In this document: piece after piece, positions 37,019 through 49,054 of the stretch
Numbering within the stretch: the first letter of the stretch is position 1
How the letters are laid out: every line of letters begins with the position of its first letter
Source of the DNA: Cannabis sativa
Lineage: Eukaryota; Streptophyta; Magnoliopsida; Rosales; Cannabaceae
DNA length: 64,000 nucleotides
NCBI RefSeq assembly: GCF_029168945.1
Contig: NC_083604.1
Span: 65,364,211 to 65,428,210 of the forward strand
Direction of reading: 5' to 3'
The notes under the pieces: generated by a model
Told to the model about the DNA's origin: nothing
The model's database searches: none
Seen by the model: only the letters and a program-made list of their open reading frames with translations
Translations under genes and position numbers: made by a program

Positions 37019-38690
37019 TATATATAAATAGAAAAATGAATTGTTGATTATAGTTTCTCCTGAAGACATACCTGTGCGGTTCCCCACAAGTTTTTTCTTT
37101 TTAAGGGAACTTTCATTGGAGTTCCCATGTGTCATATACATGTGTATATTGAAAGTAGGGACAATATGAATATATAATAAGACATTAAAATATTTATATG
37201 TAGGCAACATTTTGCTGCAGCTAGCTAAATACTTAAATTGTAGTTACTAAAATATATATTAATATTTATTAATTAACACGATTGTACAATACTCATTTGT
37301 TTCTCTTAGGTTATGATCAGATATATTGACCACTTGAATTAATTATAAACATCTTGTCCCCGAAAAAAATGAAAATGAAAACTGTACTGGATGTCAGCTT
37401 CCTAAACTACAAATTTTCCATGGCAATATATATATTTATGTATAAACATATATAGTGCAAGTACTGTTGATGATTTAAAAACAAAAATTAAATGAAGGAA
37501 AGAGGGAAAACAACGGTAGTTAGGCCAGAATCTTAGGGCCGCTGTTTTTGCTTGGGTTTTGCATATTGAATTGAAATATGAAAATTAATAATATAATTAT
37601 CCCATTTGCATTTATAGGGAACTAAGAATTATTTTTTTTTAAAAAAAAAAAAAGAAATTACTCTTAGATAATTAACCCTTGGTTTTGCTAATTATAAACC
37701 TAGCTACGTATACAATTTATAGATGCCATCTTGAACTACTACAATCGTGTACAACGATCGATATATATACGTATATATATTGTGATCGATTATTTGGAAT
37801 AAGATGTAATTATAACTTATGCCTGCATAAAGATTCCTCGTAATATTTCTTTTTTAATTTTATTTTCAACCAGTGTTCATCAGTCAGTTTGGATTAATAT
37901 ATATGAAGGTTTATAATCCCTTAAAAAAACAAAAATATCAACTGTAGCACTATGCAGATCCACAAATAGGAAATCAAATCTAATTCTATTTCCTGTAAAT
38001 AAGAAATATTCAACAAAGGTATGGGGGCAACTTTCACGTAAACAATTTTATATGTATATAGATTTAATTAGCTTGCTAGCTCACATTTTTTATTTTCTCA
38101 AAAGCTTTGCCTCATTTTTTTTTTTTTTTTGGACATTGGTGATGACTTTGCCATATTTTGATTCTTATTATTATTCGTGAGTATATAATAAAATCACAAA
38201 TTTGAGACTAATAAAATTATACATAATATATATGGTGTAAAAATAAAATTATATACATGTGGCAATGATGCATATAGGGACGATTTTTCAATTATTATCT
38301 CTATTCACGTTGGTTAGTTATAAATTTTTTTTAGCTGCATACTTTGTCAAGTTATTTTGTTTTTGCTTGATGTATTGTTGTAGAAATTTGGGGTCTCGTC
38401 GGGACGTTCGACGAGGATGGGATCCCAAAGCTCTCGCATCGATAAACCAAATCAAAGTTGGTATCTCTTATTTTTCTTTCTTCTCTCTCTCACGTACAGG
38501 TGGGTGGTCAAAGTTGAAGACCGAGATCTGAAACCAAAGTTAAAGTCATGGCCCTAGTCTTCTAACCGTGGCTGAGATCTCGACTCGCTGGGGCTCTGGA
38601 GTGCTCGACGGTGAAAAGTAGAGAAGGGCCAGACCATATCGATTGCTCGACGATGGAAAATGGAGCTCCAAGATTCTCTTATATATATTT
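37019..38690. other. A/T-rich DNA; short GC-richer patch at 38390-38640
   Basis: No gene recognised. The patch at 38390-38640 (GTCTCGTCGGGACGTTCGAC, with later CTCGACGGTG and CTCGACGATG) contains short CTCGAC-type repeats of unknown origin. Confidence 0.4.
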
Positions 38691-38699
38691 ATATATATC

Positions 38700-39172
38700 G
38701 TTCAAAGAAGATTCATTGCATACAACATCATGATTTGTCAGAATATGGCTGGACATTACGAGAGAAAAAATTCGAAAGCTACTTGTGTGTTGAAATTAAA
38801 TCTGAAAAAGACTTATGATACAATCGATTGAGATTTTATAGAGGAAATGATGCAAGCACTTCAGTTTCCAAGATAATTCATTCGGTGAATTATAGTAGGC
38901 ATTTGAACCCCGTATTTTAGCCTTCTTTGTAATGGATCTTAATATGGTTTCTTTGAACCAAGAAAAGGCTTAAAACAAGGGGATCCCGTCTCTCCACTCT
39001 TATTTTAAAAATGTAATATCTCTCTCGAAAAGATACAAGGAGTTCGGATTAACTCATTTGAGTTTTGCGGTTGATATGTTACTTTTTGGTCATGGAGACA
39101 TAAAGTATATCTACATGTTGCTACAACTGTTTGAAGCACTTCTCACATACTTCAAGTCTTCAATCAAGTGAG
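38700..39172 (+). pseudogene. LINE reverse transcriptase relic
   Basis: The plus strand shows an L1-type RT in order: RKNSKATCVLKLNLKKTYD (about 38763-38820), KGLKQGDPVSPLL (about 38967-39005), and LSFAVDMLLFGHGDI (about 39054-39100). The last is the catalytic FADD box with one Asp changed to Val. Several stops and frame changes separate the blocks. It stops abruptly near 39172, where minus-strand copia gag begins, with no poly-A tail, so the junction looks like a rearrangement rather than a clean insertion. Confidence 0.7.
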
Positions 39173-39954
39173 GCTAAATCATCACTCAGTGCCTCATTTT
39201 CTCCAAAATTTGCGAATTCAATATGTAACCTTAGAAATTCATCTAGATTTTAATCAAGAGTCCTGCTGGTACTCATCTTGTAACCAAAGATTCTTTCTTA
39301 AGAAAGATCTTGTTAATCAAAGACTTCTTTTGAAACTGATTTCAAGCTTTTTTTTCATTTTTTTGCTAGAGTATCTTCTTTGTCAACTAACCTGATAATA
39401 TAATCAGACAAGTTAAAAATGATTAATGAAATGGCAGTTTCAAGTAATTCTTCTTGTGTAGATTTAGAAGTATTTTCTGGCCATTCTATAGGTTCACTAA
39501 GAAACCTTAGTTATTTGTTTTGAGCAAGAAGAACTCTAATCTTTTTCCTCCAAATCCTATAATCACTACAAGAAATGTCACTTTTACCAGCACATTTTTG
39601 TGCTGGCAAAAGTTTGGTATTGCCCTGGTAAAATAGAATTTACTTCTGATGTGTTGGCAAAATGGGTAATTGGCAAATCAACATTGGTATTAGAACTTTT
39701 GCCAGCGCAAAATGAAAAGCGCTGGCAAAAATGACTTTTCTCAGCGCGTAAATGCACTGGTAAAAATTAGATTTTAGCCACTGCAAATGTGCGCTAGTAA
39801 AACTTAGACTTTTTTGCCAGCGCAGTTTGCGAAATGCGCTGATAAAAGTAACTTTTACAAGCACAGTAGCAAACTGTGCTAGTAAAAGTGATATTTCTTG
39901 TAGTGAATCCTCTGATCCATCAAACTTATCAACATCAACTCTAATATTACTCAT
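39173..39954 (-). pseudogene. Copia gag remnant, interrupted by a CACTA MITE
   Basis: On the minus strand an ATG at 39952-39954 starts MSNIRVDVDKFDGSED. The frame is interrupted by the MITE at 39564-39905 and continues with RIWRKKIRVLLAQNK on the far side. Further decayed gag motifs follow to about 39173: TAISLII, RIFGYKM, NLDEFLRLHIEFANFGE. This is the UBN2-type copia gag (capsid). Apart from the MITE there are stops, frame changes and truncation at the LINE junction. A leader and primer site lie just upstream (right), so this was the 5' end of a minus-strand element. Confidence 0.7.
39564..39905. mobile_element. CACTA MITE, copy 3 (TSD AAT)
   Basis: 342 bp with CACTACAAGAAATGTCAC on the left and its near-complement on the right (one change: GATATTTC for GACATTTC). 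It is flanked by AAT at 39561-39563 and 39906-39908. It is more diverged from copies 1 and 2 than they are from each other. It sits inside the copia gag. Confidence 0.9.
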
Positions 39955-40131
39955 ATTAATCAAATTGAGCAAGATAATAAAAGTAAGCATGTAACATGAT
40001 GTATTTTAGGTTAGAATTTTTCTGTTTATCGATTTCTTGATAATCACAAATCTAGTTTCTTCAATATTTTGGTGAACTTTCTTGTTTTTTGACTTTGTTT
40101 CCAGGTGTTGTTGAATCTTCTTGCTTCACCA

Positions 40132-40720
40132 AGCTCTGATACAACTGTAGGAAATGCACAATACCAAAAATGCCCCTACACCAATAAAGTCATGAAACCA
40201 AGGTCAAAAGAGAACTTTCCCTCTTGTGCGGATCCAAAGAGCCCTTTCCTTGAAAACACTGCCATATGGAGCTATATAAAACAACTCTTTTTGTTGCTGA
40301 GAAAAGTCCTAGCAACACAAAACCACATCCATCTAACCCTAGCAGCCGAGCACCATCTTTTTTTTTTCTCTTCTTCTTGAAACCCTAGCTTCTCTCCTTC
40401 TCCAAGCTTTGTCTTGAGCTTCCAACCCTTTCCTTCACACACGCATCAACCAAACACAAGAGCAAAAAACAAAAAACCAGCAACAACAAAGATCTTAACT
40501 GATCTTTGTCAATTTAGAGAAGAAATCTAAACTGAAACACACACAGTAGAAATCAAATGGAGAACACAGACAAGATTGATATCGGAGTTCCACCCTAAAT
40601 CAAGAGGTATGTCTACGTCAAGCGACCCTCTAAGTAGCGCTTGATTCTTCACTATCAATATCAAGGTTGGTTACAAGATTTTGGAAATTCCTTGCCACAA
40701 AACTAGCAGGTAATCTCTAT
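40132..40720 (-). repeat. Primer site and LTR remnant of the minus-strand copia
   Basis: The minus strand reads TGTATCAGAGC (primer site with one change), two bases after CCTACA, which would be the LTR end. So the LTR inner edge is at 40146. A TATA-like stretch on the minus strand near 40270-40280 would give a U5 of about 100 bp. The outer edge of the LTR cannot be fixed; 40720 is a guess. The region also looks like a plant 5' leader on the plus strand (AACCCTAGC motifs), so an alternative is a host gene edge. Confidence 0.45.
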
Positions 40721-40910
40721 ATCTCTCTCATCTTTTTTCTTTTAATTTTTTTTTATCTCTGTACAAACTCTCTCTAACTTTTCTTTGTTTTTCCCTCTCT
40801 CTTTTTTTTTTTTTTTGCTTTTTCTCTCTGTACAAATGACCTGCTGTCTATCTCAAGGGTTGAACCGAAGCTCTCTCTCTCAAATGGACAAGTTGACCCC
40901 TCTTTTGTAA

Positions 40911-40958
<48 letters not shown>
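40911..40958. repeat. (TTG)n microsatellite
   Basis: Sixteen TTG units in a row. Confidence 0.95.
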
Positions 40959-41283
40959 ATGTGTTATGTTGTGTTGTGCTGAGGAGAGTTAGTTGAAAAA
41001 CAGTTAAAAAATTGTTACACTTTTTAGTTTGTGTTGTGACAAGTTGTTGGAGTCTTGAATGCTGTTATTTAATTTTTTTTGTGTTGTAAAGAACTATAGC
41101 TGAGAGCTATAAGATTTTAGCCTATGAAAACTGACTATTCCAAAAGTTATAATGGTCTGTTGAGTCTTGTAAAAAAAATCTTGCTTTATATTCTTTGTAA
41201 TTTATTGAATGTATTTCATTATGAGACAGTTAGTATAGAGATTTATCCAACAATCTATGTACGTTTTATGCTAATATATTTTT

Positions 41284-41829
41284 GGGAAATTCTTTAATAG
41301 ACACCCATAAAATAGACTCATTAATAGTTCCACTATCCTGTAATATAATTGGTCCACATACGAAAATTTTAGAAAGTTATTGTAGATTGTAGTGTATTGA
41401 ATTAAAATTGGATTTGAATCAGTCAAAGTGGGATATACTGATAGACACTAAATTATTATTATTTAATTGATTTGGTCAATATAGAAGCATTCATATATAC
41501 CCTTAATTATTATTTCATTGGTCCACCTAGCTAAACATAAAGTATTAAAAAGGATAATTATAAATGATTAAAATGGAAAATTAGTTCAGGAAAAACGAGA
41601 AGTCATTCTCTTCACCGCTCAGACCGTCTTCTCCAGTGAAGGTGAAGATTAGTGCATTTTTTTTGTAATTTAATTTTGATTCATTCTTATTTTAATTTAT
41701 TCAAAGTTTTAATATCATTGCAGAACACATTAATCTCTTAAAAAATATTTCAAGAAAACAAAAAGAAATTTATTCTTGATCTTGATCTGTCATTTGGTAT
41801 TCATTCATAAGTGAGTGGAGACTGAGAGT

Positions 41830-41896
<67 letters not shown>

Positions 41897-42239
41897 GTAT
41901 ATGGGTTTAGCAGCAGAACGATGGGTTTAGCAGCAAAAATATCTCTCTCCCTTGTTTTATATGAGATTCAACTCTTTTTTTCTTTATTTTGTAAAAAAGA
42001 TTGGTCGACTCTTTTTTTTAATAGAGAGGGGTGGGTGAGTAGGCGAACAATATGTGTTTAAAAATATAACAAACACATAATTCTAGGGTTTGTACGTGTG
42101 TGTTTTAAATACAAAAAATATTTCCTGTGCTGCACCCCACCAAATAGTGTGTGGACTTGATATAAGACCCAATAATTATTAAGAGTTTAAGGGGTGTATT
42201 GATATATCTGATTTTGGGGTGTCCATTGTAAAATTACCC
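41284..42239. mobile_element. Mutator-type MITE (TSD TATATTTTT)
   Basis: Starts GGGAAATTCTTTAATAGACACCC and ends GGGTGTCCATTGTAAAATTACCC-like, 956 bp. It is flanked by the exact 9-bp duplication TATATTTTT (41275-41283, 42240-42248). Nine-base duplications with G...C ends indicate Mutator. No transposase. Contains a (GA)n tract. Confidence 0.8.
41834..41891. repeat. (GA)n microsatellite
   Basis: About 29 GA units inside the Mutator-type MITE. The Arg-Glu repeat frame read through it is an artefact. Confidence 0.95.
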
Positions 42240-42467
42240 TATATTTTTAATTTTTAATTTATCATTTATATTCTAAATTAAATAGTTTATGTAATATCAT
42301 TAAGAAATATATACCAATAGTATATATTATTACTAATATCACGTATATTAATTTATACATTACTTTTTTACTTAATTACAATAGTTATATTTGTAGCACC
42401 TACTAGGGAATCTGAAGGCTTCTTTGAAAATATTTTTTTACAAAAAAGTATCATAAATCATACAAAT

Positions 42468-42984
42468 TAGAGGTGCACATTTACACCAGAAACCCGAAAC
42501 CTACCTGGCCCAAAACTCGAAAAATCCTAAAAAAAAGCTCTCAATTTTAGTAAACCGGGTTCGAGTTACACCCAATTCATTATTGGCTGGGTTCGGATTT
42601 CATAAATCTAAAACTCGAAAAAACTAAGTTACACCTAAACTCACTCGAAACCCGAGTATATATAATTTTTTTATACATTTTCTAAAAACATAAACTTAAA
42701 ACAAAAAAAAAAATTAATTCTAAACAATGATATATCATTTTTATTTTCTTCTTCTTTTATTTTTTTTTTATGAAAAAAATGTATAAAAATGATATTTTTT
42801 TTTTTTTAAAAAAAAGAAGAAAGGTCAGCCCAACCCGAACCCAGTTGAAATCCACCCAAACTCGACCCACTCGCACCCAAAACCTGAAAACCTAGTTAGA
42901 CAAATAGGTGGGTTTGGATTACTAATTTTATGACCAAACCTGAAAATATGAAACCCAATAAAACTCACTTGATGTTTACTCCTA
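42468..42984. mobile_element. hAT-type MITE (TSD ATACAAAT)
   Basis: Starts TAGAGGTGCACAT and ends ATGTTTACTCCTA, 517 bp. It is flanked by the exact 8-bp duplication ATACAAAT (42460-42467, 42985-42992), as expected of hAT. The interior is rich in AACCCGAA/ACTCGAAA motifs. Noncoding. Confidence 0.8.
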
Positions 42985-42992
42985 ATACAAAT

Positions 42993-44171
42993 ACTGAATA
43001 AAATAAAACAACATTAATCCATTTTTATAGAGCCATACAGACTACTACCAAATTGCAAAACATGATTTATATTATGTAAATCATTAAATAAAAATATTAA
43101 CACTTACTTTATGTATAAATATAATAATGACAACAACTTTGATTGTAATAGCGACTATAAGAGATATATGGTGATAACAAAGACTTTGAATCTAATGGCG
43201 AATACAAGTGAGATACAGTGATGACAATGATTTTGAAATCATATAATGATTTTTTTTTTCTTACATAGATTTATCAATTAAAAAAATCTCCATTCTATGT
43301 GAGAATCTCAAATATTTTTTTCTTATAATGTTTGAAGATAGTAAGTTATTTAATTGAGTAAAAAAATAAAATTTTAGTAAAATAAATACACATGCTAATA
43401 AAAAATACATCAAAAATATGAAAAATTTAAGATTTGATATAGCTTTATTATTTGATTATCAATAAATAACAAAACGCGATTTGTTTTTTAGTTTATAATA
43501 CGATGAATAGATTTTTATAAAAATACATATTTTAATATAAAATTATTATTATTATTAAGAAGTAATTAGATAATATAATTTTAATATTATTATATATATT
43601 AGAATAATTTTTTTAAGTTATTATTCATTATAATCTAATTAAAAGATTACAACATTCGCATCAATAGTTGTGCATATAATACCACATAGAATATAAAAAA
43701 AATCTAAAATCCAATAGTTTATAACAAGCCACGAAATTTGAGTCAAAGGGTTTACAAAATTTAACAATATTTATTTTTAGATTCTAATTAGAGGATTTGG
43801 AATGAATTTGATGTCTGTACTAGCAAATTCCATTGTAATATAATTATGATTTTAATTAATCAAAAACAGTTTTTTTTTAATTAATTAATATTTTTGTAAC
43901 GTGTCATGTCTACTTAGAGTCGCCGTGTAGTTGAGGGAGGTGGTGCAGATTATGAAATTGTGGCAGAAGAGACAAAACCTGTACATTAATATTAATTGTA
44001 TAGCTTATTAGGGTAGCATTATCAATTATTCTTAATTACAATATATATCATTACTAATAAGTATAATCCGTGAATTACTGCTTTTATTTAACCAGCCCGC
44101 CACCTAATTAATTAAATTTATACTTTTTTTTTGTCAAGAATTAAATTCATACGTTTAAACTCTCATATATT
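42993..44171. other. A/T-rich DNA without recognised features
   Basis: No credible ORF or repeat ends. A short more balanced patch at 43905-43985 is of unknown origin. Confidence 0.45.
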
Positions 44172-44180
44172 TAAAATATA

Positions 44181-44522
44181 GGGATAATTTTAAAGAAAAA
44201 AAAAAACACAAAAAATCAAAAACAACAACAAAAAAAATTACAAAAATATAATTTGTACGAAATTTTTAACATTTTTTACAAATTTTTTAAATTTTATTTA
44301 TATAAAATACGAATTTTTGATGTATTTTTATTGTACTCTTATTATTTTGTTATTAATTTTTTATTATTTTTATATTATTTTTTATGTTATTTTGTTGGTT
44401 GTTTTAGTGTTGTTTTTTTTTTTTTTTGTATTTCTATAAAAAACCTTACAAATAATATATAAAAATTTAATATAAAAATAAATTTTTTTTTTACAAAAAT
44501 TAATATTTTATGTAAATTATCC
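44181..44522. mobile_element. Probable Mutator-type MITE (near-exact 9-bp TSD)
   Basis: Starts GGGATAATTTTAAAG and ends ATGTAAATTATCC, 342 bp. The flanks are TAAAATATA (44172-44180) and TAAAATATG (44523-44531), one mismatch in nine. The inverted termini are short (about 9 bp). The interior is almost pure A/T. Confidence 0.5.
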
Positions 44523-44531
44523 TAAAATATG

Positions 44532-46496
44532 CCTCTATTTTAGTTCTTTGCTTGCGGCTCAAGAAATTATTTGTAATGCAATTACCTATTTTTTACAATT
44601 CGTTAATACTTAACTTTAAATAAATCTTGAACAGATCTACTGTTGTTTATTTTATTCTCTTATCACTACACATCAAATATTATTTATTTTTAATTTAAAT
44701 ATGGCATTTAAAATTCAAATTCACAACCTAAAATGCAATTAAGCATATATGTACAAATACTAGAGTAGTTTTAACAAAAAATTGAAATTAGATAAATTTA
44801 TTATGTCATAACTTTAACTAAAAGTGAGTATATGTGGCTTAACATGTAACATTTATTTAGTTTATAATATAAGTCTTTATTTCAATTCTTTGCTGCTAAA
44901 AGAATTGTTAATGGTGCAATTACATACTTTTTAGAATAGTTTAATGCTCAACTAAAGAGTTGAATGAACTTGCAATACTGTTGTGTTTTTGAGTATAAGT
45001 ATTTTTAAAGTTAACTATTATATATAATGTTACAATCTTTTTTGTTTGACTTTATTTTAGTATTTTTTGTTAAACAACTCGGAAATTAGACAATTAATTA
45101 ATTGATTTGTTTTTTTAATTGTAATTTTCCATTTTATAGAAGATATGTTTATATTGGATTACATATTGTAAATAATAAAATTAAATGATTTTTTTTTAAA
45201 TATTTTTATATATATAAGCCTCTATTTCTAAACATCTAATTGAAAATTAAATCCATACAATTATGTATAATATAACAATCAATTAATTAGCTCTTGGAAG
45301 GTTGTCCCACCTGCTTAACAATTTTTACTGCATGTAATATATATGGATGAGATCCAACTGTGAAAAAATTAGTACATAGCTTAGTATTTTTCCTGTGTAT
45401 ATGTATGGTGCAATTCGCGATTAATTATTATTCAATGATCTCAATTATTTAATATTAAGCATATATATAAATTCACACGCACAAGATATATAGTTAATTA
45501 TAACAACTATGGTAATAGAAAAGGTTAAATTGCCCATGATCACCATTCTGGTTTGGAGGCTTTGGCACCCTTAATTAGCCGAAGTCTGTTCAAACTTCAT
45601 GTATTGTTTCCCTTTTGTGGTGTTGTTAGTTATCCCCATATGTGGTCTTGTTGGTTTCCCACTTGTTGTTTGACACTCCTTTTACTTACCAAAAAGTGTT
45701 CTGCATGTGATCAGAATTACAAGGTCAAGAACATTATAAATTAGGAGCTTTGCAGTCATGGTGAGCTGCCTTTGGCTTGGGGACTGAAAATGAGACTCAT
45801 CTTATATATTATGTTATGTTGTACGTATAATATTGTAATATTCTATGATGAAACATCTCAAAAGAAAAGAAAAAAGTTACATTGACTGTTAATTATTAGT
45901 ATAAATTCATAAATTGAGAGCACTAGCTCAACATCACCAACATATAATTAAAATCTTAAGATAGATTAATTTTTGGAGGAAAATATACATAATTGAAATG
46001 AATATATAGTCGGTGATTTTAATATTACAAATAGCTTGTACGATATCGAATTAATTAATAGAAATTTTGTCAGGTGAAAATATGCTACAAAAACATGTAA
46101 ACACTCGTGTCCTATATATATATACATATATGAAAATTTTACTTGCACTTCTTAAAAGTAAGTATATATTTTAAAAAATTTCTAATAATTTAATGAGCAT
46201 ATTTCTTTTAATAATTTATTTTATACGAATTTGAGTCATACTTTTTGTATGGTTAATTATTTTGAATTTCTCAAAAGTACTCTCTTAAATATCTTAATTA
46301 TATATATAAAGTAGGTTAATTATATACAAATTTTATTTGAGTTAAACTTTGTTATATTTATAATTTTTATTTTGGTTACCTATATTTTTAGTTGTATGTA
46401 TAATTATGTTTTATTATGTTATTATTAATCAATAAAAACATTATTTTTTATCAAAAAAATATTTGATTTAAGCACTATTTATATATATAAAAAAAA
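44532..46496. other. A/T-rich DNA; 63-codon frame at 45553-45744 unassigned
   Basis: No recognisable gene. The frame at 45553-45744 has balanced composition but no motif I know. Confidence 0.4.
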
Positions 46497-46505
46497 TAAT
46501 ACTTA

Positions 46506-46883
46506 GGGTAAATAGCGGCATAAGTACCTAAAGTTTTATGTTTGTAAACGGCATAAACCCAATGTTTATTTTTAGCGGCATAAGTACCCAATATTTATAA
46601 AACTATAATTTTTCTCTAATTTTGTCAGTACAGACTCTGTTATTGTTTTAAACAGGGCATATATAAGGCCCGAATTCTAGATCATTAGGTCTAGATAGAA
46701 ATATATATATAGTATCAGTTACCTCAAAATATTCTTTTAATAAATTCAAAACAGGGTCTGTACTGACGAAACTGGAAGAAAATTAAAGTTTTACAAATAT
46801 TTGGTACATATGCCGCTAAAAATAAACATTGAGTTTAGGTCGCTTACAAACTTAAAACTTTAGGAACTTATAGCTATTTACCG
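46506..46883. mobile_element. Long-TIR Mutator-type MITE
   Basis: 378 bp, made of two inverted arms of about 140 bp. Left arm: GGGTAAATAGCGGCATAAG... to GTCAGTACAGACTCTGTT. The right arm is its diverged complement, ending AGCTATTTACCG. The flanks TAATACTTA (46497-46505) and TAATATTTA (46884-46892) are a 9-bp duplication with one mismatch. Long arms plus a 9-bp duplication fit Mutator. The arms differ by roughly 15 percent by eye, so the insertion is old. Confidence 0.75.
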
Positions 46884-46892
46884 TAATATTTA

Positions 46893-47896
46893 AAATAAAG
46901 TTAATTATAATTGTAGTTCAACTGTAATACTTTTAATTTTTTTAGAAATATCATATACATTTTTTTACAGAAATATTTTTTTAGTAAATGAAATAGATAA
47001 CAACGTAATAATATTAATTTTTTAAGAAACATAAATAATTTTTATTTTTTTATTTTAAAAAAATATTGATAGAAAATATATTTTTTAGAAACGTGGAATG
47101 GGTAAAAAAATAATAGAATATATTTTTTTTAGATATCTACCATGATTTTAAATTTGAATTGCAATGTTAAAAAAATATTTTATGTTATTTATCTACATTT
47201 AATATAAGAAAAGATAAAAGAAATATATGTAGTGAATTTAAAATTTGAGTTGTAATATTTTAAAAAGAAAGGGCTTTTTAAATTTTATACTTCAAAACGG
47301 TTTTTTTTTTTATATATATATATTTTTATAGAATTTTACATAGAAACTCTTATTGCAACTAGCGGAGCAACCTAAATCGCAACCAAAAATCGTATAGTAA
47401 CTCACATAGAAACTACTGGAGAAAATACTTTAGAAACTCAAACCGTAAATTTTTTTTTAAAAAAAAAAAGTTAAAAAAAATAGTATATATGGAGTAATTC
47501 CCCTAAAAAAAAATAATATATACTTTCTATTATATAGCTACATTTAATATAACATAAATATAAACATTAATATAACTATTTAAATATGGAAAATACAAAA
47601 GGATCCCAAACATCATCAATAGTTTGGGATGCACTCAAAAGCATCCTATAAATATAGTAAAAATTTATATTATATCCCATAAAGAGTACGCTTCATTACA
47701 TTTTTAATTTAATATTTGGGCTTTTAAAGTATACTTTTTTTTTCATAATTGTGTATGTTATTATTATTTATGATTATCTTATTTTTTTTTTAATATTTGA
47801 AATAGTTTATAGTACCAAAAAATAAACTTCAAACAATACCATGTGTATTAAAACAAATATCCATGCATACAAAAAATATTTTATCCTTAATTTAGG
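46893..47896. other. A/T-rich DNA without genes
   Basis: Nothing coding. A patch at 47340-47450 with repeated CATAGAAACT words may be part of an old MITE. Confidence 0.4.
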
Positions 47897-48015
47897 TGTT
47901 AGACTTTTATTTAGACTTACATTAACTCTTATAAATTTTATTAAAATTTAAGTTGATTGGATAGTTCATTATTGTGTTAGCCCATATTGTTATTGATTAA
48001 TAGTTTACGAGACTT
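47897..48015 (+). repeat. Left LTR fragment of the old copia element
   Basis: TGTTAGACTTTTATTTAGACTTACATTAAC... aligns with 63248 onward for about 120 bp, then diverges. Confidence 0.6.
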
Positions 48016-48056
48016 CCAATTGTATATGATCTTAGGACCTATATTTTATTTTTCAA

Positions 48057-49054
48057 TTGGAAATAAAAATTCTAGTTGGGGAAGATGTCATTCAAAATAA
48101 TGATCAACAAATAAAGACTACTCCAAAAGTATCTCCTCTAAGGAGATCTCAGAGACAAAAGAAGTCAACAAGGTATGATGATAATTTTGTTTACTTAGAG
48201 AATGAGAATATGATATTAGTCATTTTGTGGATCTTCTTACTTATGGTGAAGCACTTAATTAATAGTCCATATTTTTTAAATGGATAGAAGCTATTGATGA
48301 TGAGATAGAGTCCATGGACAAGAATGATTTATGTGAGTTAGTCCTTTTACCGAATGGTTTAAAACAAATAGGTTGTAAGTTGATTTTAAGAACTAAAAAG
48401 AATTAAGGGACAGATTGAAAGGTATAAAACACATTTAGTCACAAAAGACTTTACTCAAAGGGAAGATATTAATTACACTAAAATTTTCTCGCTTGTTTCC
48501 ACTAAAGATTTATTCAAACTTATTATTGCTTTAGTTGCATATTTTAATATATGATTGCATCAAATGGATGTTAAAACTACTTTTCTGAATAGAAAATTAT
48601 TTGAGCAAGTTTATATGTTTCAACCTGAAGGCTTCGAGAAAAATAGAAATGATAATTTGGTTTATAAATTGAAACGATGCATTTATGGTCTAAAACAGGC
48701 ATCTCATCAGCGGTACTTGAAGTTTGATAAGGTTGTGACACCGCTTAGTTTCATTGAGAATAATTTTGACTAGTGTATTTATATGAAGATTAGTGAGAAT
48801 CGTTATATTTTTCTTGTTTTTTATGTGAGTGACATTTTACTTGCAAGCAGTGATTTGTCATTACTAATGAGACCAAAATTTTTTTGTCTGCCAACTTTGA
48901 TATGAAGGATCTTGGAAGGCATATTTTTTTTTTTCTGGAGATTGAGATTCATCATGACAAGAATCGAAAAAGTTCTTGACTTATCTTAAGAAGCTTACAT
49001 TAATCGTGTGCGCAAAAGGTTCAACATGAATTTATGTAAGGATGGTGATGTTCC
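48057..49054 (+). pseudogene. Copia RT remnant, left of the Athila insertion
   Basis: Decayed copia reverse transcriptase on the plus strand. First comes the linker before RT (PLRRSQRQKKSTRYDD, 48142-48190). Then RT follows in pieces: MDKNDLCELVLLPNG-like near 48320, HQMDVKTTFLNRKL near 48560, VYKLKRCIYGLKQASHQRY near 48660-48715, and a damaged catalytic region near 48815-48850. Multiple stops and frame changes. It ends at 49054 at the left target copy GTTCC, and its continuation is at 61838. Confidence 0.75.

Noticed and set aside
40132..40720. Host gene promoter and leader (TATATAAAA, AACCCTAGC, CTTCTCC)
   Set aside because: The adjacent primer site and minus-strand gag favour an LTR. No coding exon follows on the plus strand, so it was kept only as an alternative.
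41828..42061. Frame with a long Arg-Glu repeat
   Set aside because: Translation of the (GA)n microsatellite.
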